The translations under genes were made by a program, and so were the position numbers. From Rhizobium sp. CCGE 510 (lineage in GTDB: Bacteria; Pseudomonadota; Alphaproteobacteria; Rhizobiales; Rhizobiaceae), in the NCBI RefSeq assembly GCF_000292525.1, contig NZ_AEYF01000003.1:1-64000 (forward strand): DNA of 64,000 nt, given 5' to 3'. The notes beneath the pieces are model-generated. The model had not been told where the DNA came from. It saw nothing but the letters and a program-made list of their open reading frames with translations, and did no database searches. This document shows, one piece after another, positions 26,642 to 35,944 of the stretch; within the stretch, counting starts at the first letter, position 1; every line of letters starts with the position of its first letter.

Positions 26642-27007
26642 ATGGCCGGCGACGTCGATGCAATTTTTGAGCGCCTCAAGCGGCTGGCTGCGGAAGCAGG
26701 TTTGCTCGATGTCGAGGAAAGCACCTCTTATGGCAACCCGGCGCTGAAGGTCGCCGGAAGGAGCTTCGTCGCGGTGAAGGACGCCGAGACGATTGTGATC
26801 TCGATCGGTCTGGACGACAAGGATCATCTGCTCGAAATGGCGCCCGATGTCTATTTCCAGACCGCGCATTATATCGGCTGGCCGCATCTGCCGGTGCGCG
26901 CCGCCGTGATCGGCGACGAGGAATTACGATTGCGGCTCATCGGCGCCTGGCTGTTCCGGGCGCCGAGGAAGCTTGCTGCCCGTTTCGGATATCAGCCCCG
27001 ATCGTAG
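26642..27007 (+). CDS. MmcQ/YjbR family protein
   Basis: 121 aa. LLDVEESTSYGNPALKVAGR near residue 21 and the closing LIGAWLFRAPRKLAARF are typical of MmcQ/YjbR, a double-wing DNA-binding-like fold of unclear function. It follows the GST gene by 70 bases, so co-transcription is possible. The last 16 bases overlap the convergent GST gene end at 26992. Confidence 0.8.
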   Translation: MAGDVDAIFERLKRLAAEAGLLDVEESTSYGNPALKVAGRSFVAVKDAETIVISIGLDDKDHLLEMAPDVYFQTAHYIGWPHLPVRAAVIGDEELRLRLIGAWLFRAPRKLAARFGYQPRS

Positions 27008-27612
27008 GCCAGCGCCCGCTGGACGGCCGGGCGCTGCAGCATGCGGGCGTGGTGGTCGCTCACCTTTGCGAAGCGGGCCGGATCGACGCCGTCGGACGGC
27101 AGCCAGCCGGCCATGACGAAAAGATAGGGATCGGCGAGCGAATAGGTCTCACCCATCACCCACGGGCCTTTGAACATCGTCTCTTCGATCAGGGTGAAAC
27201 AATCCGCCATATTCTCAGGCACCTTCGCCTTCATCGCCTCGATTGCCGCCTGATCGTCGGCCCAGCGGGAACCGCGCGGGCGATGGGCATGGTTCACATG
27301 CACGGTCGAGCAGAGATAGCTGTTGAAGGATTGCAGCCGCGCCATTTCGAAGGCATCGCCGAGCGGCGCCAGTTTGGCGGCCGGCGCGCTTTCCGCGACA
27401 AAACCGAGGATCGCCGGTGTTTCCGTCAGCACGCCGCGCTCGGTAACAAGTGCGGGCACGCGGCCCTTCGGGTTGATCTTCAAATAATCCGGCGAACGCT
27501 GTTCGCCATTGGCGAAGCTGAGCTTCCTCGTTTCGAAGGCGAGGCCCGATTCCTCAAGGGCAATAAGGCTTGCGAGCGCGCAGGTTCCCGGCGCGTAATA
27601 CAAAGTCAGCAT
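26992..27612 (-). CDS. Glutathione S-transferase, beta-class-like
   Basis: 206 aa. The N-terminus LTLYYAPGTCALASLIALEE has the Cys at residue 11 characteristic of bacterial beta-class GSTs. NPKGRVPALVTERGVLTET (near residue 47) gives the glutathione site. C-terminal SLADPYLFVMAGWL. The 3' end overlaps the YjbR gene by 16 bases on the other strand. Confidence 0.88.
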   Translation of the reverse strand: MLTLYYAPGTCALASLIALEESGLAFETRKLSFANGEQRSPDYLKINPKGRVPALVTERGVLTETPAILGFVAESAPAAKLAPLGDAFEMARLQSFNSYLCSTVHVNHAHRPRGSRWADDQAAIEAMKAKVPENMADCFTLIEETMFKGPWVMGETYSLADPYLFVMAGWLPSDGVDPARFAKVSDHHARMLQRPAVQRALAYDRG

Positions 27613-27701
27613 GGTGGTCCACTCCCTTTCGGCACGTGATATAGCGCAGGGATGGGTGCGCCGGAACTGGGGAGATTGGGTTTTGTCTCTGGGTCGGGTC
27701 G

Positions 27702-27876
27702 CCCCTCATCCGCCTGCCGGCACCTTCTCCCCGTTCTGACGGGGAGAAGGGATTATGCCGCGCCCTCACAATCCCCCGCAAACCTCTCGCAGGGCACGTC
27801 CCCTCGCCCCGTTTACGGGGGTCCGAAGGACGGGTCGAGACGAGTGGCTCGACCCCGGTCGGGTTAGGGTGAGGGG
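27702..27876. repeat. RIME-like repeat
   Basis: Begins CCCCTCATCCGCCTGCCGGC and ends GGGTTAGGGTGAGGGG, with an inner CTTCTCCCC...GGGGAGAAGG hairpin. It fills most of the gap between the GST and DUF4406 genes. Confidence 0.75.
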
Positions 27877-27901
27877 CATCTTGCTGGCAAAAACTCGCGC
27901 C

Positions 27902-28270
27902 TTAACCGCAACCCGGCACGTCTTCCAGCCGGTGCCAGACCGGGATGCCGCGTTCCCTGGCGATGCGCACGTCGTTATCGGCGCCTTTGGAATCGCCCGG
28001 CAGACGAAGCACGCCTTCGCAGAGTTGCAGCAGCCGGCCGGCGACCGGGTGGAAGATCTCCTCGTAGAGCGCATCGCCGACCGACTTGCCGCCGGCGGCG
28101 TGCCAGATCGGCAGCGCCACCCATTCGCCGATCATCGGCACATGGCCGGCCGCAAACAGCGCGTGCGAGGGTTGTTCCAGCCGCTTCAGGTTGGCGGCCA
28201 TTTTTTCCGGGTCATCGCCGGTTCCGGACCGATAGGGGCCGGCAATCAAAATCAACATCATCCACTCCAT
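27902..28270 (-). CDS. DUF4406-like protein
   Basis: 122 aa. LILIAGPYRSGTGDDPEKMAANL begins a Rossmann-like fold related to nucleoside 2-deoxyribosyltransferases, with GVLRLPGDSKGADNDV in the C-terminal half. It is divergent from a DeoR regulator, and the intergenic region holds three copies of a TTCGTG-type box. This suggests a role in nucleoside or sugar metabolism, but activity is unproven. ATGs at 28270, 28261 and 28258 are possible. Confidence 0.7.
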   Translation of the reverse strand: MEWMMLILIAGPYRSGTGDDPEKMAANLKRLEQPSHALFAAGHVPMIGEWVALPIWHAAGGKSVGDALYEEIFHPVAGRLLQLCEGVLRLPGDSKGADNDVRIARERGIPVWHRLEDVPGCG

Positions 28271-28313
28271 CGCTCCGCTTCTGCGGGAGCACTCCCGGCT
28301 TCATGCACGGGAT

Positions 28314-28390
28314 TTCGTGAAAATGCACGATATTTCTTGAATGTCGAGTCAATTCGTGCAATATCGGGCTATTATGTTTAATTTCGTGCA
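28314..28390. promoter_or_regulatory. Candidate DeoR operator cluster
   Basis: TTCGTGCA occurs at 28353-28360 and 28383-28390. An inverted pair TCGTG-N6-CACGA lies at 28315-28330. The spacings (39 and 30 bases between box starts) are close to whole helical turns. They lie between divergent DUF4406 and DeoR genes; the last box ends just before the DeoR start. Confidence 0.55.
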
Positions 28391-28398
28391 AAGAACCC

Positions 28399-29154
28399 AT
28401 GCTGACAACACAACGCAAAACCCTCATCCTCGACATATTGCGCCGTGACGGCCAGGTGGTCGCCAAGCGCGTCGCCGAGGATTTTTCTCTTTCGGAAGAC
28501 ACGATCCGCCGGGATCTCCGGGAAATGGCGGCGGAGGGGCTGTTGAAACGGGTGCATGGCGGCGCGATGCCGCTGGCGCCCGACCTGCCGGATTTCACCG
28601 CGCGGGCCAGCGTCTCCTCAGAGATCAAGGCCCGCCTCGGAGCTGCTGCTGCGGCGATGGTGAAGCCCGGACAGATGATCTTCCTCGACGGCGGCACGAC
28701 GACGGCTGAGATCGCCCGGCACTTGCCGCGCGACATGCCGCTGACGGTGGCGACCCACAGCCCGACGATTGCCGCCGAACTCGAGCACCACCCGACGGCC
28801 GAGGTGATCCTGACCGGCGGCCGGCTCTACAAACATTCGATGGTGGCAACGGGCGCGGCAGCGGCGGCGGCGATCTCGCAGCTGCGCCCCGATCTGTTTT
28901 TCCTCGGCGTCACCGCTGCCCATCCGGTGCATGGGCTTTCCACCGGCGATTTCGAGGAGGCGGCGATCAAGCGGCATATCGCCCGCTGCTCGGCCGAGAC
29001 GCATGTGCTGCTGACGGAGGAGAAGTTCGATCTCGTCTCGCCCTGCCCCGTTCTCGGAGTTTCGGAGGTGTCGGGGCTGATCGTGCCGGCGGAAATGGCG
29101 GACGAGCGGCTGAAGCCCTATCGCGATCTCAACGCCGCAATCGCCGCAACATGA
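28399..29154 (+). CDS. DeoR/GlpR family transcriptional regulator
   Basis: 251 aa. HTH: RQVVAKRVAEDFSLSEDTIRRDLRE-type signature (here VVAKRVAEDFSLSEDTIRRD, residues 19-38). The sensor domain has FLDGGTTTAEIARHL (near 95) and a ligand-binding TGAAAAAAISQLRPDLFFLG region. These regulators bind phosphorylated sugars. It likely controls itself and the divergent DUF4406 gene. Its 3' end overlaps the convergent membrane protein gene by 26 bases. Confidence 0.9.
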   Translation: MLTTQRKTLILDILRRDGQVVAKRVAEDFSLSEDTIRRDLREMAAEGLLKRVHGGAMPLAPDLPDFTARASVSSEIKARLGAAAAAMVKPGQMIFLDGGTTTAEIARHLPRDMPLTVATHSPTIAAELEHHPTAEVILTGGRLYKHSMVATGAAAAAAISQLRPDLFFLGVTAAHPVHGLSTGDFEEAAIKRHIARCSAETHVLLTEEKFDLVSPCPVLGVSEVSGLIVPAEMADERLKPYRDLNAAIAAT

Positions 29155-29869
29155 TGGTGCTGCGGGCCGGAGTATGCCCCACAGTGCGCGGAAAGAGGTT
29201 TGATGCAAGGGCCGCGATGAACAGCGCCAGCATGGCATAGGCCGGCGCCATGTTGCCGGTTCCGAGGGTGAGCATCGTCTGCAAGCGCGGCTGCGCCAGC
29301 GCGATGACGACGGCGAGGGCGGGCATATCGAACAGGGTTCCGGCTATTCGCGATAGTTCAGGCATGAAGGCTGTTGCGGCAAGCGCGCCATAGAGCGCCG
29401 TCAGGCGCACCGCAAGGCGCAGCGGTGCCGAGGCCGCGAGCGGGCGCGCGTTGCCATCCTCGAGGGGAACCATGAGACAGACAATGAAGGCCACCAGAAA
29501 CAGGAGGGCAACGGGCAGCGCCGCCACGATAGCCGGCAGCGTCAAAGCCGCCGCATCGGCCGAGAGAAAGAGGAGGGTCGGCGTGGAGGCGACGAACCAG
29601 ACGGCCACCACAGGCCCCCAGAACCAGATGAGCGACAGATAGTGAAGGCGGATGAACGTGGCTATGAAGAGCACGCCGATGGCGGTCCAGATGCAGGCGT
29701 GCTTGAGCACGCCCGATATCAACCGGATGGCCGGTTCGCAGGCGTCGGCCATATCACCGCAGCCTGACAGCTGGATAGTGAGCCAGGTGATATAATCGAG
29801 GCTCAACGCGGCGAACATGAAGATGCCGATGCCCATCAACATCCACCACAGATAGCGGCCTGCAAACAT
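29129..29869 (-). CDS. Integral membrane protein of unknown function
   Basis: 246 aa with about seven hydrophobic segments (near residues 8-28, 52-70, 78-95, 108-130, 150-170, 178-190, 210-225). A Cys pair (SGCGDMADACEP) in the first loop could form a disulfide. The C-terminus is Arg-rich. No family recognised. The reading frame overlaps the DeoR stop region, as expected for two tail-to-tail genes. Confidence 0.65.
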   Translation of the reverse strand: MFAGRYLWWMLMGIGIFMFAALSLDYITWLTIQLSGCGDMADACEPAIRLISGVLKHACIWTAIGVLFIATFIRLHYLSLIWFWGPVVAVWFVASTPTLLFLSADAAALTLPAIVAALPVALLFLVAFIVCLMVPLEDGNARPLAASAPLRLAVRLTALYGALAATAFMPELSRIAGTLFDMPALAVVIALAQPRLQTMLTLGTGNMAPAYAMLALFIAALASNLFPRTVGHTPARSTIMLRRLRR

Positions 29870-29998
29870 GCCCTGCCCCCACGGCTTTCAGGAGCGTGCT
29901 CACGTCGCCGCGAAGGGGCGCATCCGCGATCGCAGGACGTAGCTTCTTTTATATTAGGTAATTCTTATTTTTTAGTAACTTATATATGCGACTGGCAG

Positions 29999-31006
29999 TC
30001 ACCCGGCCAATACCGAGGTGACATTGACATCGCCGACATGGATGCCGTTCCAATTGCGCATCGGCTTTGCAGCAAAACCCATCAAGGCCGCATGCACCTC
30101 GCCGCCCCTCTCGAAGAAACGCGCAAGCGTCGCCGCCACCATGGCTTCGGCGGCGCGGGTCGCGCCGTCCTCGCATTTCAGCGCGATGGCGATCCCCTTT
30201 TCCGGGATGGCAGCGCAGAAGACGCCCTCGGCGCCTGTTTTGGCGAAGATACGGCCGGGGGCGATCTGCATCAGCTCGGTGCAGGCCCGGCCGGAGCCCG
30301 CGACATAGAAGGGTTCGGCCATGCAGGCATCGACAAGGCGGCGGGAGGCCTTGGCGCGTGAGGATTGCAGGCCGTTGCCCGTCGTCATTTTCCCAAAACC
30401 GTGCGCAAGGCCGCGCAGAGGCACGGCATAGGTCGGAATGGAGCAGCCGTCGATGCCGCAATTATCGGTGCCGAGTGCTGCACCCGTCAGGCTTTCCATT
30501 ACATCGCGAAGCTCAACTTGCAGCGGATGCTGGTAGCCGACATAACCTTTCGGATCGACGCCCTGATGGCAGCAGGCACAGACGAATCCTGCATGTTTGC
30601 CGGAGCAGTTGTTGTGCAGCGCGTTCGGCGCATCGAGCGTGCGGGCCTGATGGATGAGAGTCTTCTGGCTGGAAGACCAGTGAGCGCCGCATTCCAGCGT
30701 TTCGACATCTCGGCCGGCGCGCGCGAGCATCGAGGCTACGACCGTTACATGTTCGTCCTCGCCATTGTGCGAGGAGCAGGCGAGTGCCAGTTCCCTGTCG
30801 CCGAAACCATAGGCGTCGGCCGCACCGCTCTCGACGAGCGGCAGGGCCTGCATCGCCTTGCAGGCCGAGCGCGGGAAAACGGCGGCTTCGATATCGCCGA
30901 GCGAAAAGACCAGCTTGCCGTCGCCATCGACAACAGCCACCGAGCCGCGATGGCGGCTTTCAACGAGCAGGCCACGGGTGACTTCGACGGTGACGGGATT
31001 GGTCAT
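29999..31006 (-). CDS. ansA: L-asparaginase, Rhizobium etli type
   Basis: 335 aa. This family is unrelated to E. coli asparaginases. Key residues line up with the R. etli enzymes: Ser47-x2-Lys50 (SACKAMQ), Ser79 in SSHNGED, Cys134 and Lys137 in NNCSGKHAG, and Cys188 in GIDGCSIP. Cys134, Lys137 and Cys188 correspond to the metal site. It converts asparagine to aspartate and ammonia. It stands alone, without ansR, ansP or ansB, which suits the constitutive rather than the operon-borne form; that is inference. Confidence 0.85.
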   Translation of the reverse strand: MTNPVTVEVTRGLLVESRHRGSVAVVDGDGKLVFSLGDIEAAVFPRSACKAMQALPLVESGAADAYGFGDRELALACSSHNGEDEHVTVVASMLARAGRDVETLECGAHWSSSQKTLIHQARTLDAPNALHNNCSGKHAGFVCACCHQGVDPKGYVGYQHPLQVELRDVMESLTGAALGTDNCGIDGCSIPTYAVPLRGLAHGFGKMTTGNGLQSSRAKASRRLVDACMAEPFYVAGSGRACTELMQIAPGRIFAKTGAEGVFCAAIPEKGIAIALKCEDGATRAAEAMVAATLARFFERGGEVHAALMGFAAKPMRNWNGIHVGDVNVTSVLAG

Positions 31007-31210
31007 GGGCTTTCATCCGGATGCTGAGGAACGAGGGAGGCATAACGCGTCATGCGGCGAAAGCCAACGGCATTCGCGCTTTGTCCCGGCTCGGGTGTCC
31101 GCGATCACAGCATCTAAGCACCCATCACACGAATTGACGGATGCGATCGAAAACTATCGTTTTTCTGATATGTCCGAAGCGGCTAAAGGTGGTGCATCAG
31201 GAACCGCCTC

Positions 31211-32422
31211 ATGTCTTCCACCATTTCCTTGATCCTTCGCGACAGAAGGATCCGCATTCCAACCGTGACGCTCGTCGCGCTCGCCTTCACCTATGCTTCG
31301 ACCGCGCCCTATCAGTCGATCATTGGGATCAACGAACTGGGCTTGAGCAACGGCACCTATTCGGCGCTGATCTTCTTCTCGGCGATCGTCAACGTGACGA
31401 CGAGCCTGACGCTCGGCATCTGGTCGGATAGGCTGAAAGAGCGGCGACCGCTGGTGCTGGGGCTGTCGGTCGCCGGCATGCTCGGCTTCGGGTCGATCGC
31501 GATCTTTCACAGCCCCGCCGTCTTCATCGTTTCGACGCTGTTGCTGGTGCCGATGAGCAACTCCAGCTATTCGCTGCTGTTTGCCAGCCTGCGCGCCAGG
31601 ACCAACCAGATGGATCGCGGCCAGGCGGCGGGGATCACCGCAACGGTGCGGGCGCTGTTTTCCGGCTCATGGGCGCTGGCGCCGGGGATGATCGGCCTCT
31701 ATCTCGTCAACTCGCCGTCGATGACGCCGGCCTATGGAATTGCCGCCTTCGCAAGCCTCACCTGTTTCTGCCTGTATTTCTTCTTCGCGCCCGGAAACGG
31801 CACTGCCGGTCCCTCCCCCGATCAGCCCGGCTTCTTTGCATCGCTGAAGCGGATCTTCATGCCTTATGTGCTTTCGCGCGTCATCGTCATGGCGCTGCTC
31901 TTCGGGCTGCAGCGGCTCAACAGCATGCTGCTGCCGCTGATCATCACCCATGCGGCCGGCGGAAGCGTGGTCGATGTCGGCTTCATCGCCGGGTTGACGG
32001 CCTTTCTCGAAATGCCGTTCATGGTGATGTGGGGCATGGCGCAACGGCGGTTCCGTACCGTGCATGTGCTCGCCTTGGGCGCGCTGATCTACTGCTGCTA
32101 CCTGCTGCTGCTCGGATTTGCCTCGGCGCCCTGGCACATCTATGCGCTGCTCCTCCTCAACGCCTGCGGAGCGGCGGCAATCCTCAGCGTGCCTATAACC
32201 TATCTCCAGGACCTGATCGCAGACCGGCCGGGTCTCGGAACCTCGCTGATCTCGCTCAATACCTTCATCGGCACTGGTATCGCCGCCGGGCTCTTCGCCT
32301 CCGGCACTGCGATCACCGATTATTCCGGAACCGCCTTCGTCGGCGCTGCCGCCGGTCTCGCATCGATCGCAACCTTGCTCTATCTCGAAAGCAGCAGGCG
32401 GCAGGCACGGCAGCCGGCTTGA
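31211..32422 (+). CDS. MFS transporter, sugar efflux (SetA) type
   Basis: 403 aa with about 12 membrane segments. GIWSDRLKERRPLVLG (near residue 70) is the MFS motif A. STAPYQSIIGINELGLS and MSNSSYSLLFASLR resemble SetA/B-type sugar efflux pumps. Exports a sugar or analogue; substrate unknown. No regulator is adjacent in the same operon. Confidence 0.78.
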   Translation: MSSTISLILRDRRIRIPTVTLVALAFTYASTAPYQSIIGINELGLSNGTYSALIFFSAIVNVTTSLTLGIWSDRLKERRPLVLGLSVAGMLGFGSIAIFHSPAVFIVSTLLLVPMSNSSYSLLFASLRARTNQMDRGQAAGITATVRALFSGSWALAPGMIGLYLVNSPSMTPAYGIAAFASLTCFCLYFFFAPGNGTAGPSPDQPGFFASLKRIFMPYVLSRVIVMALLFGLQRLNSMLLPLIITHAAGGSVVDVGFIAGLTAFLEMPFMVMWGMAQRRFRTVHVLALGALIYCCYLLLLGFASAPWHIYALLLLNACGAAAILSVPITYLQDLIADRPGLGTSLISLNTFIGTGIAAGLFASGTAITDYSGTAFVGAAAGLASIATLLYLESSRRQARQPA

Positions 32423-32450
32423 AGCGCAAACGGCTTGCGAGCGGTATCGC

Positions 32451-32672
32451 TCAACGCGGCGTGATGCGATAGGCGCAGCGGCGGGCGCCGAGCAGGATGT
32501 GTTCGCTGCGCTCGACGTCGGCGCCGAGGGCGGTGCGGAAGGTTTCGAGTTCGGAGCGGCAGAAGCCGGCGCAGGCAGACGCGGCGGCGCAGATCGAGCA
32601 GTGGTATTCGACCAGCATGAAAGTGCCGTCCTGTTCTCGCCAGCTGTCGGCCATATAACCCTCGCGGGCGCT
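32451..32672 (-). pseudogene. C-terminal remnant of a Cys-rich HTH regulator
   Basis: The last 73 codons read REGYMADSW, then VEYHCSICAAASACAGFC and end GARRCAYRI. This Cys-rich tail belongs to iron-sulfur-type HTH regulators of about 220 aa (SufR-like). The expected N-terminal HTH is missing: upstream of 32672 the frame runs into the promoter and start of the MFS gene on the other strand. The frame stays open to 32789 only by chance. Probably a deletion scar. Confidence 0.6.
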
Positions 32673-32717
32673 AACTTGGAAAATTATCCTTCGCCAGCAA
32701 AATATCGAGATCATCCC

Positions 32718-34166
32718 ATGTCGGATATCGACCAGACCGCAACCATCCCCAACGCCAGCTCCCTCCTCCGCCTGTTCCTGCCCGAGCACCTGCCCGCAAC
32801 ATTGATCCTTGCCGGCGGCGTGACGCTTTATGCCGTCGAAACCTACATCATGGCGACGATCGCGCCCTCGATCGTTCGCGATATCGGCGGGCTTGCGCTG
32901 TTTTCCTGGGTCACCAGCCTGTTCGTGGCCGCAGCCGTACTCGGCTCGATCTTCGTTGCCATGCGGCCGCGGGGGATTGGCCTTCGCGGCGTCTATGTGA
33001 TCGCCGCGCTGGTCTTCGGCGTCGGCAGCCTGATTGCCGCAGCTGCGCCGTCGATGCCGGTGGTGCTGATCGGACGCGCGGTGCAGGGTCTCGGAACCGG
33101 GGCGCTGGCGGCGCTTGGCTATGCCTTCATCCGCTTCGTCTATCCCGAGCCGCTATGGACGAAGGCGTCGACACTCTATGCGGCGATCTGGGGTGTGGCG
33201 ACCGTCATCGGGCCGACACTCGGCGGCTTCTTCTCCGGCGGCAGCAACTGGCGCTATGCATTCATCGTGCTGGTGCCGCTCGGGCTGGTGATGGCGGTCA
33301 TGGCGCCACGGCTGTTGCCCGAGGTCGAAGACGACCGCGAGCAGGCCAAGACCCCGCTGCTGCAGATCGGGCTGCTGCTTGGCGCTGTGCTGATGGTCAG
33401 CACCGCCGGCACGATCGAGACGACGGCGACGAAAATCGCTTTGATCGCGGCCTCGGTCGCCGCGGTCGGCGGCATGCTTATCATCGAGGGCCGAAGCCGC
33501 AACCGGCTGCTGCCCTCCGGCGCGGTCAGCCTTTCCAGGCCGATTGCTCGCGTCTACCTGACAATGCTCGCCATGACCGTCGTGCTCGTCAGCGACGTCT
33601 TCATCCCCTATTTCCTGCAGGTCCTGCACGGGGTGACGCCGCTCGTCTCCGGTTATCTCGTGGCGCTCGTCGCCCTCGGCTGGACGTTTTCGGCCTTCCT
33701 CAGCGGCTCGCTGGCCGGCCGGCAGGCGCGTGCGGCGATCGTTGCCGGTGCACTCATCGAGGCGGCGGCGACCGCCTGCCTCGCGATCTTCCTCGCCAGC
33801 GACAATCCGAATGCGCATGTGCTCGTCATCGTGCCGGCAGCGGCGGCCATGTTCATGATGGGCTTCGGTGTCGGGCTCGGCTGGGCGCATCTCGTTGCCA
33901 TGGTCCTGACGCTCGTTGCCGACAACGAACAGGACAAGGCGTCGGCGGCGATCCCGACGATGAGTTCGCTCGGCGGCGCTTTCGGCGCCGCCTTTTCCGG
34001 CGTCATTGCCAATGGCGCCGGGCTGGTCGATCCGGGCGGCGTATCAGGAGCGCTTTCGGCGGCGCACTGGCTCTATCTGCTGATGGCGCTGCCCGGCGTG
34101 CTGGCGGTCGGCGTGTCGCTGACCTTGATGCATGTCGCCCGGAGCGCGGATAAAACGCTCAGCTGA
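32718..34166 (+). CDS. MFS drug-efflux type transporter
   Basis: 482 aa with about 14 hydrophobic segments, as in EmrB/QacA-type pumps. [19 protein letters not shown] (near residues 115-133) and GPTLGGFF (near 160) match the DHA2 signature regions. Probably exports toxic compounds in exchange for protons. The ATG at 32718 follows a short AT-rich leader. A truncated regulator gene lies head-to-head, which may have freed this pump from control. Confidence 0.82.
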   Translation: MSDIDQTATIPNASSLLRLFLPEHLPATLILAGGVTLYAVETYIMATIAPSIVRDIGGLALFSWVTSLFVAAAVLGSIFVAMRPRGIGLRGVYVIAALVFGVGSLIAAAAPSMPVVLIGRAVQGLGTGALAALGYAFIRFVYPEPLWTKASTLYAAIWGVATVIGPTLGGFFSGGSNWRYAFIVLVPLGLVMAVMAPRLLPEVEDDREQAKTPLLQIGLLLGAVLMVSTAGTIETTATKIALIAASVAAVGGMLIIEGRSRNRLLPSGAVSLSRPIARVYLTMLAMTVVLVSDVFIPYFLQVLHGVTPLVSGYLVALVALGWTFSAFLSGSLAGRQARAAIVAGALIEAAATACLAIFLASDNPNAHVLVIVPAAAAMFMMGFGVGLGWAHLVAMVLTLVADNEQDKASAAIPTMSSLGGAFGAAFSGVIANGAGLVDPGGVSGALSAAHWLYLLMALPGVLAVGVSLTLMHVARSADKTLS

Positions 34167-35157
34167 GGCGCAGCACGATCTTGCCGACATGGCTGCCGTC
34201 TTCCATCAGCCGGTGAGCTTCGACGACCTCTTCAAAGGCAAAGACCTTGTGGATGACCGGGGCGGCGGTGCCGGCTTCCAAAAGCGGCCAGACCTCGGAG
34301 AGAAGATCGTCGCGGATGGCGCGTTTTTCTTCCGCCGTGCGCGGACGCATCGTGGAGCCGGTGACTGTCAGGCGCTTGACCATGATCGGCTGGAGATTGA
34401 CCTTTTCGGCAACGGGCCCGCCGAGGAAGGCAATGATCGACAGGCAGCCGTCCTTCGCCAGCGAGGCGATGTTGCGCTCGAAATAGGAAGCGCCGATCAT
34501 GTCGAGGATGATATCGACGCCGTGGCCGGTCTCAGCCTTGATCACCTCGGCGAAATCCTCGGTTCTATAGTTGATCGCGCGTTTGGCGCCGAGCTTTTCG
34601 CAGGCCTCGCATTTTTCCTTCGATCCGGCCGTGGCATAGACCTCGGCGCCGAAGGCACGGGCGAGCTGGATCGCCGTCGTGCCGATGCCGCTGGAGCCGC
34701 CATGGATCAGCACCGTCTCGCCTTCCGTAAGGCCGGCCATCTGAAAAAGATTGGCCCAGACGGTGAAGAAGGTTTCCGGAAGGGCCGCGGCCTTGACCGC
34801 GTCATAACCCTTGGGAAAAGGCAGGATCTGGCCTGCCGGCAGCAGGCAATATTCGGCATAGGCGCCACCATTGGCCAGGCCGCAGACCTTGTCGCCGAGG
34901 CGATAACCGCTGACCTCGGCACCGATCGCGACGATTTCGCCTGATAGCTCCAGGCCGAGGATCGGGCTTGCTCCCTTGGGCGCGGGATAGTTGCCTTGGC
35001 GCTGCGCGACATCGGGCCGGTTGACGCCGATCGCCTCGGCGCGCACGAGTACCTCGCCCTCACCCGGCGTGGGAAGCGGGCCTTTGCCGATCCTCATCAC
35101 CTCCGGCCCGCCGAAAGACTTGAGATCGACGAAACGCATTTCCTGGGGCAGTGACAT
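34159..35157 (-). CDS. NAD(P)H:quinone oxidoreductase (zinc-less MDR family)
   Basis: 332 aa. GroES-like N-terminal part with [15 protein letters not shown] (near 46) and [10 protein letters not shown]. Rossmann part with [22 protein letters not shown] (near residue 143) and the NADPH-type [11 protein letters not shown]. The PIG3-type quinone reductase subfamily fits best. The ATG at 35157 precedes MSLPQEMRF; the frame to 35214 contains a palindromic repeat and is rejected. The 3' end overlaps the MFS gene by eight bases. Confidence 0.85.
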   Translation of the reverse strand: MSLPQEMRFVDLKSFGGPEVMRIGKGPLPTPGEGEVLVRAEAIGVNRPDVAQRQGNYPAPKGASPILGLELSGEIVAIGAEVSGYRLGDKVCGLANGGAYAEYCLLPAGQILPFPKGYDAVKAAALPETFFTVWANLFQMAGLTEGETVLIHGGSSGIGTTAIQLARAFGAEVYATAGSKEKCEACEKLGAKRAINYRTEDFAEVIKAETGHGVDIILDMIGASYFERNIASLAKDGCLSIIAFLGGPVAEKVNLQPIMVKRLTVTGSTMRPRTAEEKRAIRDDLLSEVWPLLEAGTAAPVIHKVFAFEEVVEAHRLMEDGSHVGKIVLRLS

Positions 35158-35173
35158 GGCGCAACCCTCCCTG

Positions 35174-35230
35174 AAGCATTTTTCAGGCATTCCGGATGCA
35201 AAACGGCTACACACTTTTGCTGGAAATGCT
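35174..35230. repeat. Dispersed palindromic repeat
   Basis: AGCATTT...AAATGCT ends enclose a unit related to 25537-25593. The rest of 35231-35511 contains a decayed hairpin repeat (35329-35360) and a small stem (35453-35460 with 35469-35476), no gene. Confidence 0.6.
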
Positions 35231-35511
35231 CTGCGCCAAGGAAATAAGTCAGGCCCGCCGGCTTGGGAAGACTTGATGTGGCAAGGGCGTCAATTCGCCT
35301 CGCCCACCGCAGAAATGCTACCTCGTCCTTTGTGCGTCTAAAGGAAGGTGCGGCGCTGTGGGAGGTGGAGGACGAGGCCTTCGTCGCTCTCCTATGCAGC
35401 GGCCGTGGTGCAGCCGGCGGCGCGGTCCGTCCGATCAAGTCAATGGGAAACGCGCGGAGCCCATATGCGCTCCGCGTTCATTCAATCTTGCCAATACCAT
35501 CAGGCGCTTAC

Positions 35512-35754
35512 TCAAGCGGAGCGCCGGCGCTCGGCCTCGTGGTCGGCAAACATGTCGGCGACGCATCTGCCACCGGATGGAGCGCCCTCCTCATCGAGGA
35601 CCTCGGCCCGGAATTCGTTGAGCTTGCGGGCGGTATCCCACAGACGCAACGCCTCGCGAACGACCTCGCTGCTTGAGGCATAGCCGCCATTATCGACGGC
35701 AGCGCGGATGCCCGCGGCCTGTTGCGGAGAGATTGAAACGGTGACCATCGGCAT
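35512..35754 (-). CDS. parD: ParD-family antitoxin (CopG/RHH), orphan
   Basis: 80 aa. VTVSISPQQAAGIRAAV then NGGYASSSEVVREALRLWD is the ribbon-helix-helix of ParD. The C-terminus (residues 50-80) would wrap the toxin. Starts with MPMVTV after GAGAAAGGGAGG. The ParE toxin gene expected directly downstream (below 35512) is absent; only repeats are found there. May be a relic antitoxin or act on another toxin. Confidence 0.78.
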   Translation of the reverse strand: MPMVTVSISPQQAAGIRAAVDNGGYASSSEVVREALRLWDTARKLNEFRAEVLDEEGAPSGGRCVADMFADHEAERRRSA

Positions 35755-35944
35755 GAACTTCCTCCCTTTCTCGATCGGGCAGAACCCTGCCTCTGGGGGA
35801 CGCATGACCATTTTTGGTATTCTCGGCGATCTTGCCGGTCCTTAAATCGATGCCGATTAAGGAATTATGCGGTCGCGCATTCGCACTTCGGATGATCCCA
35901 GTAGGCCGGTAACCCCCCAAGTCTAATCCCCTGTCATCCGCTTG

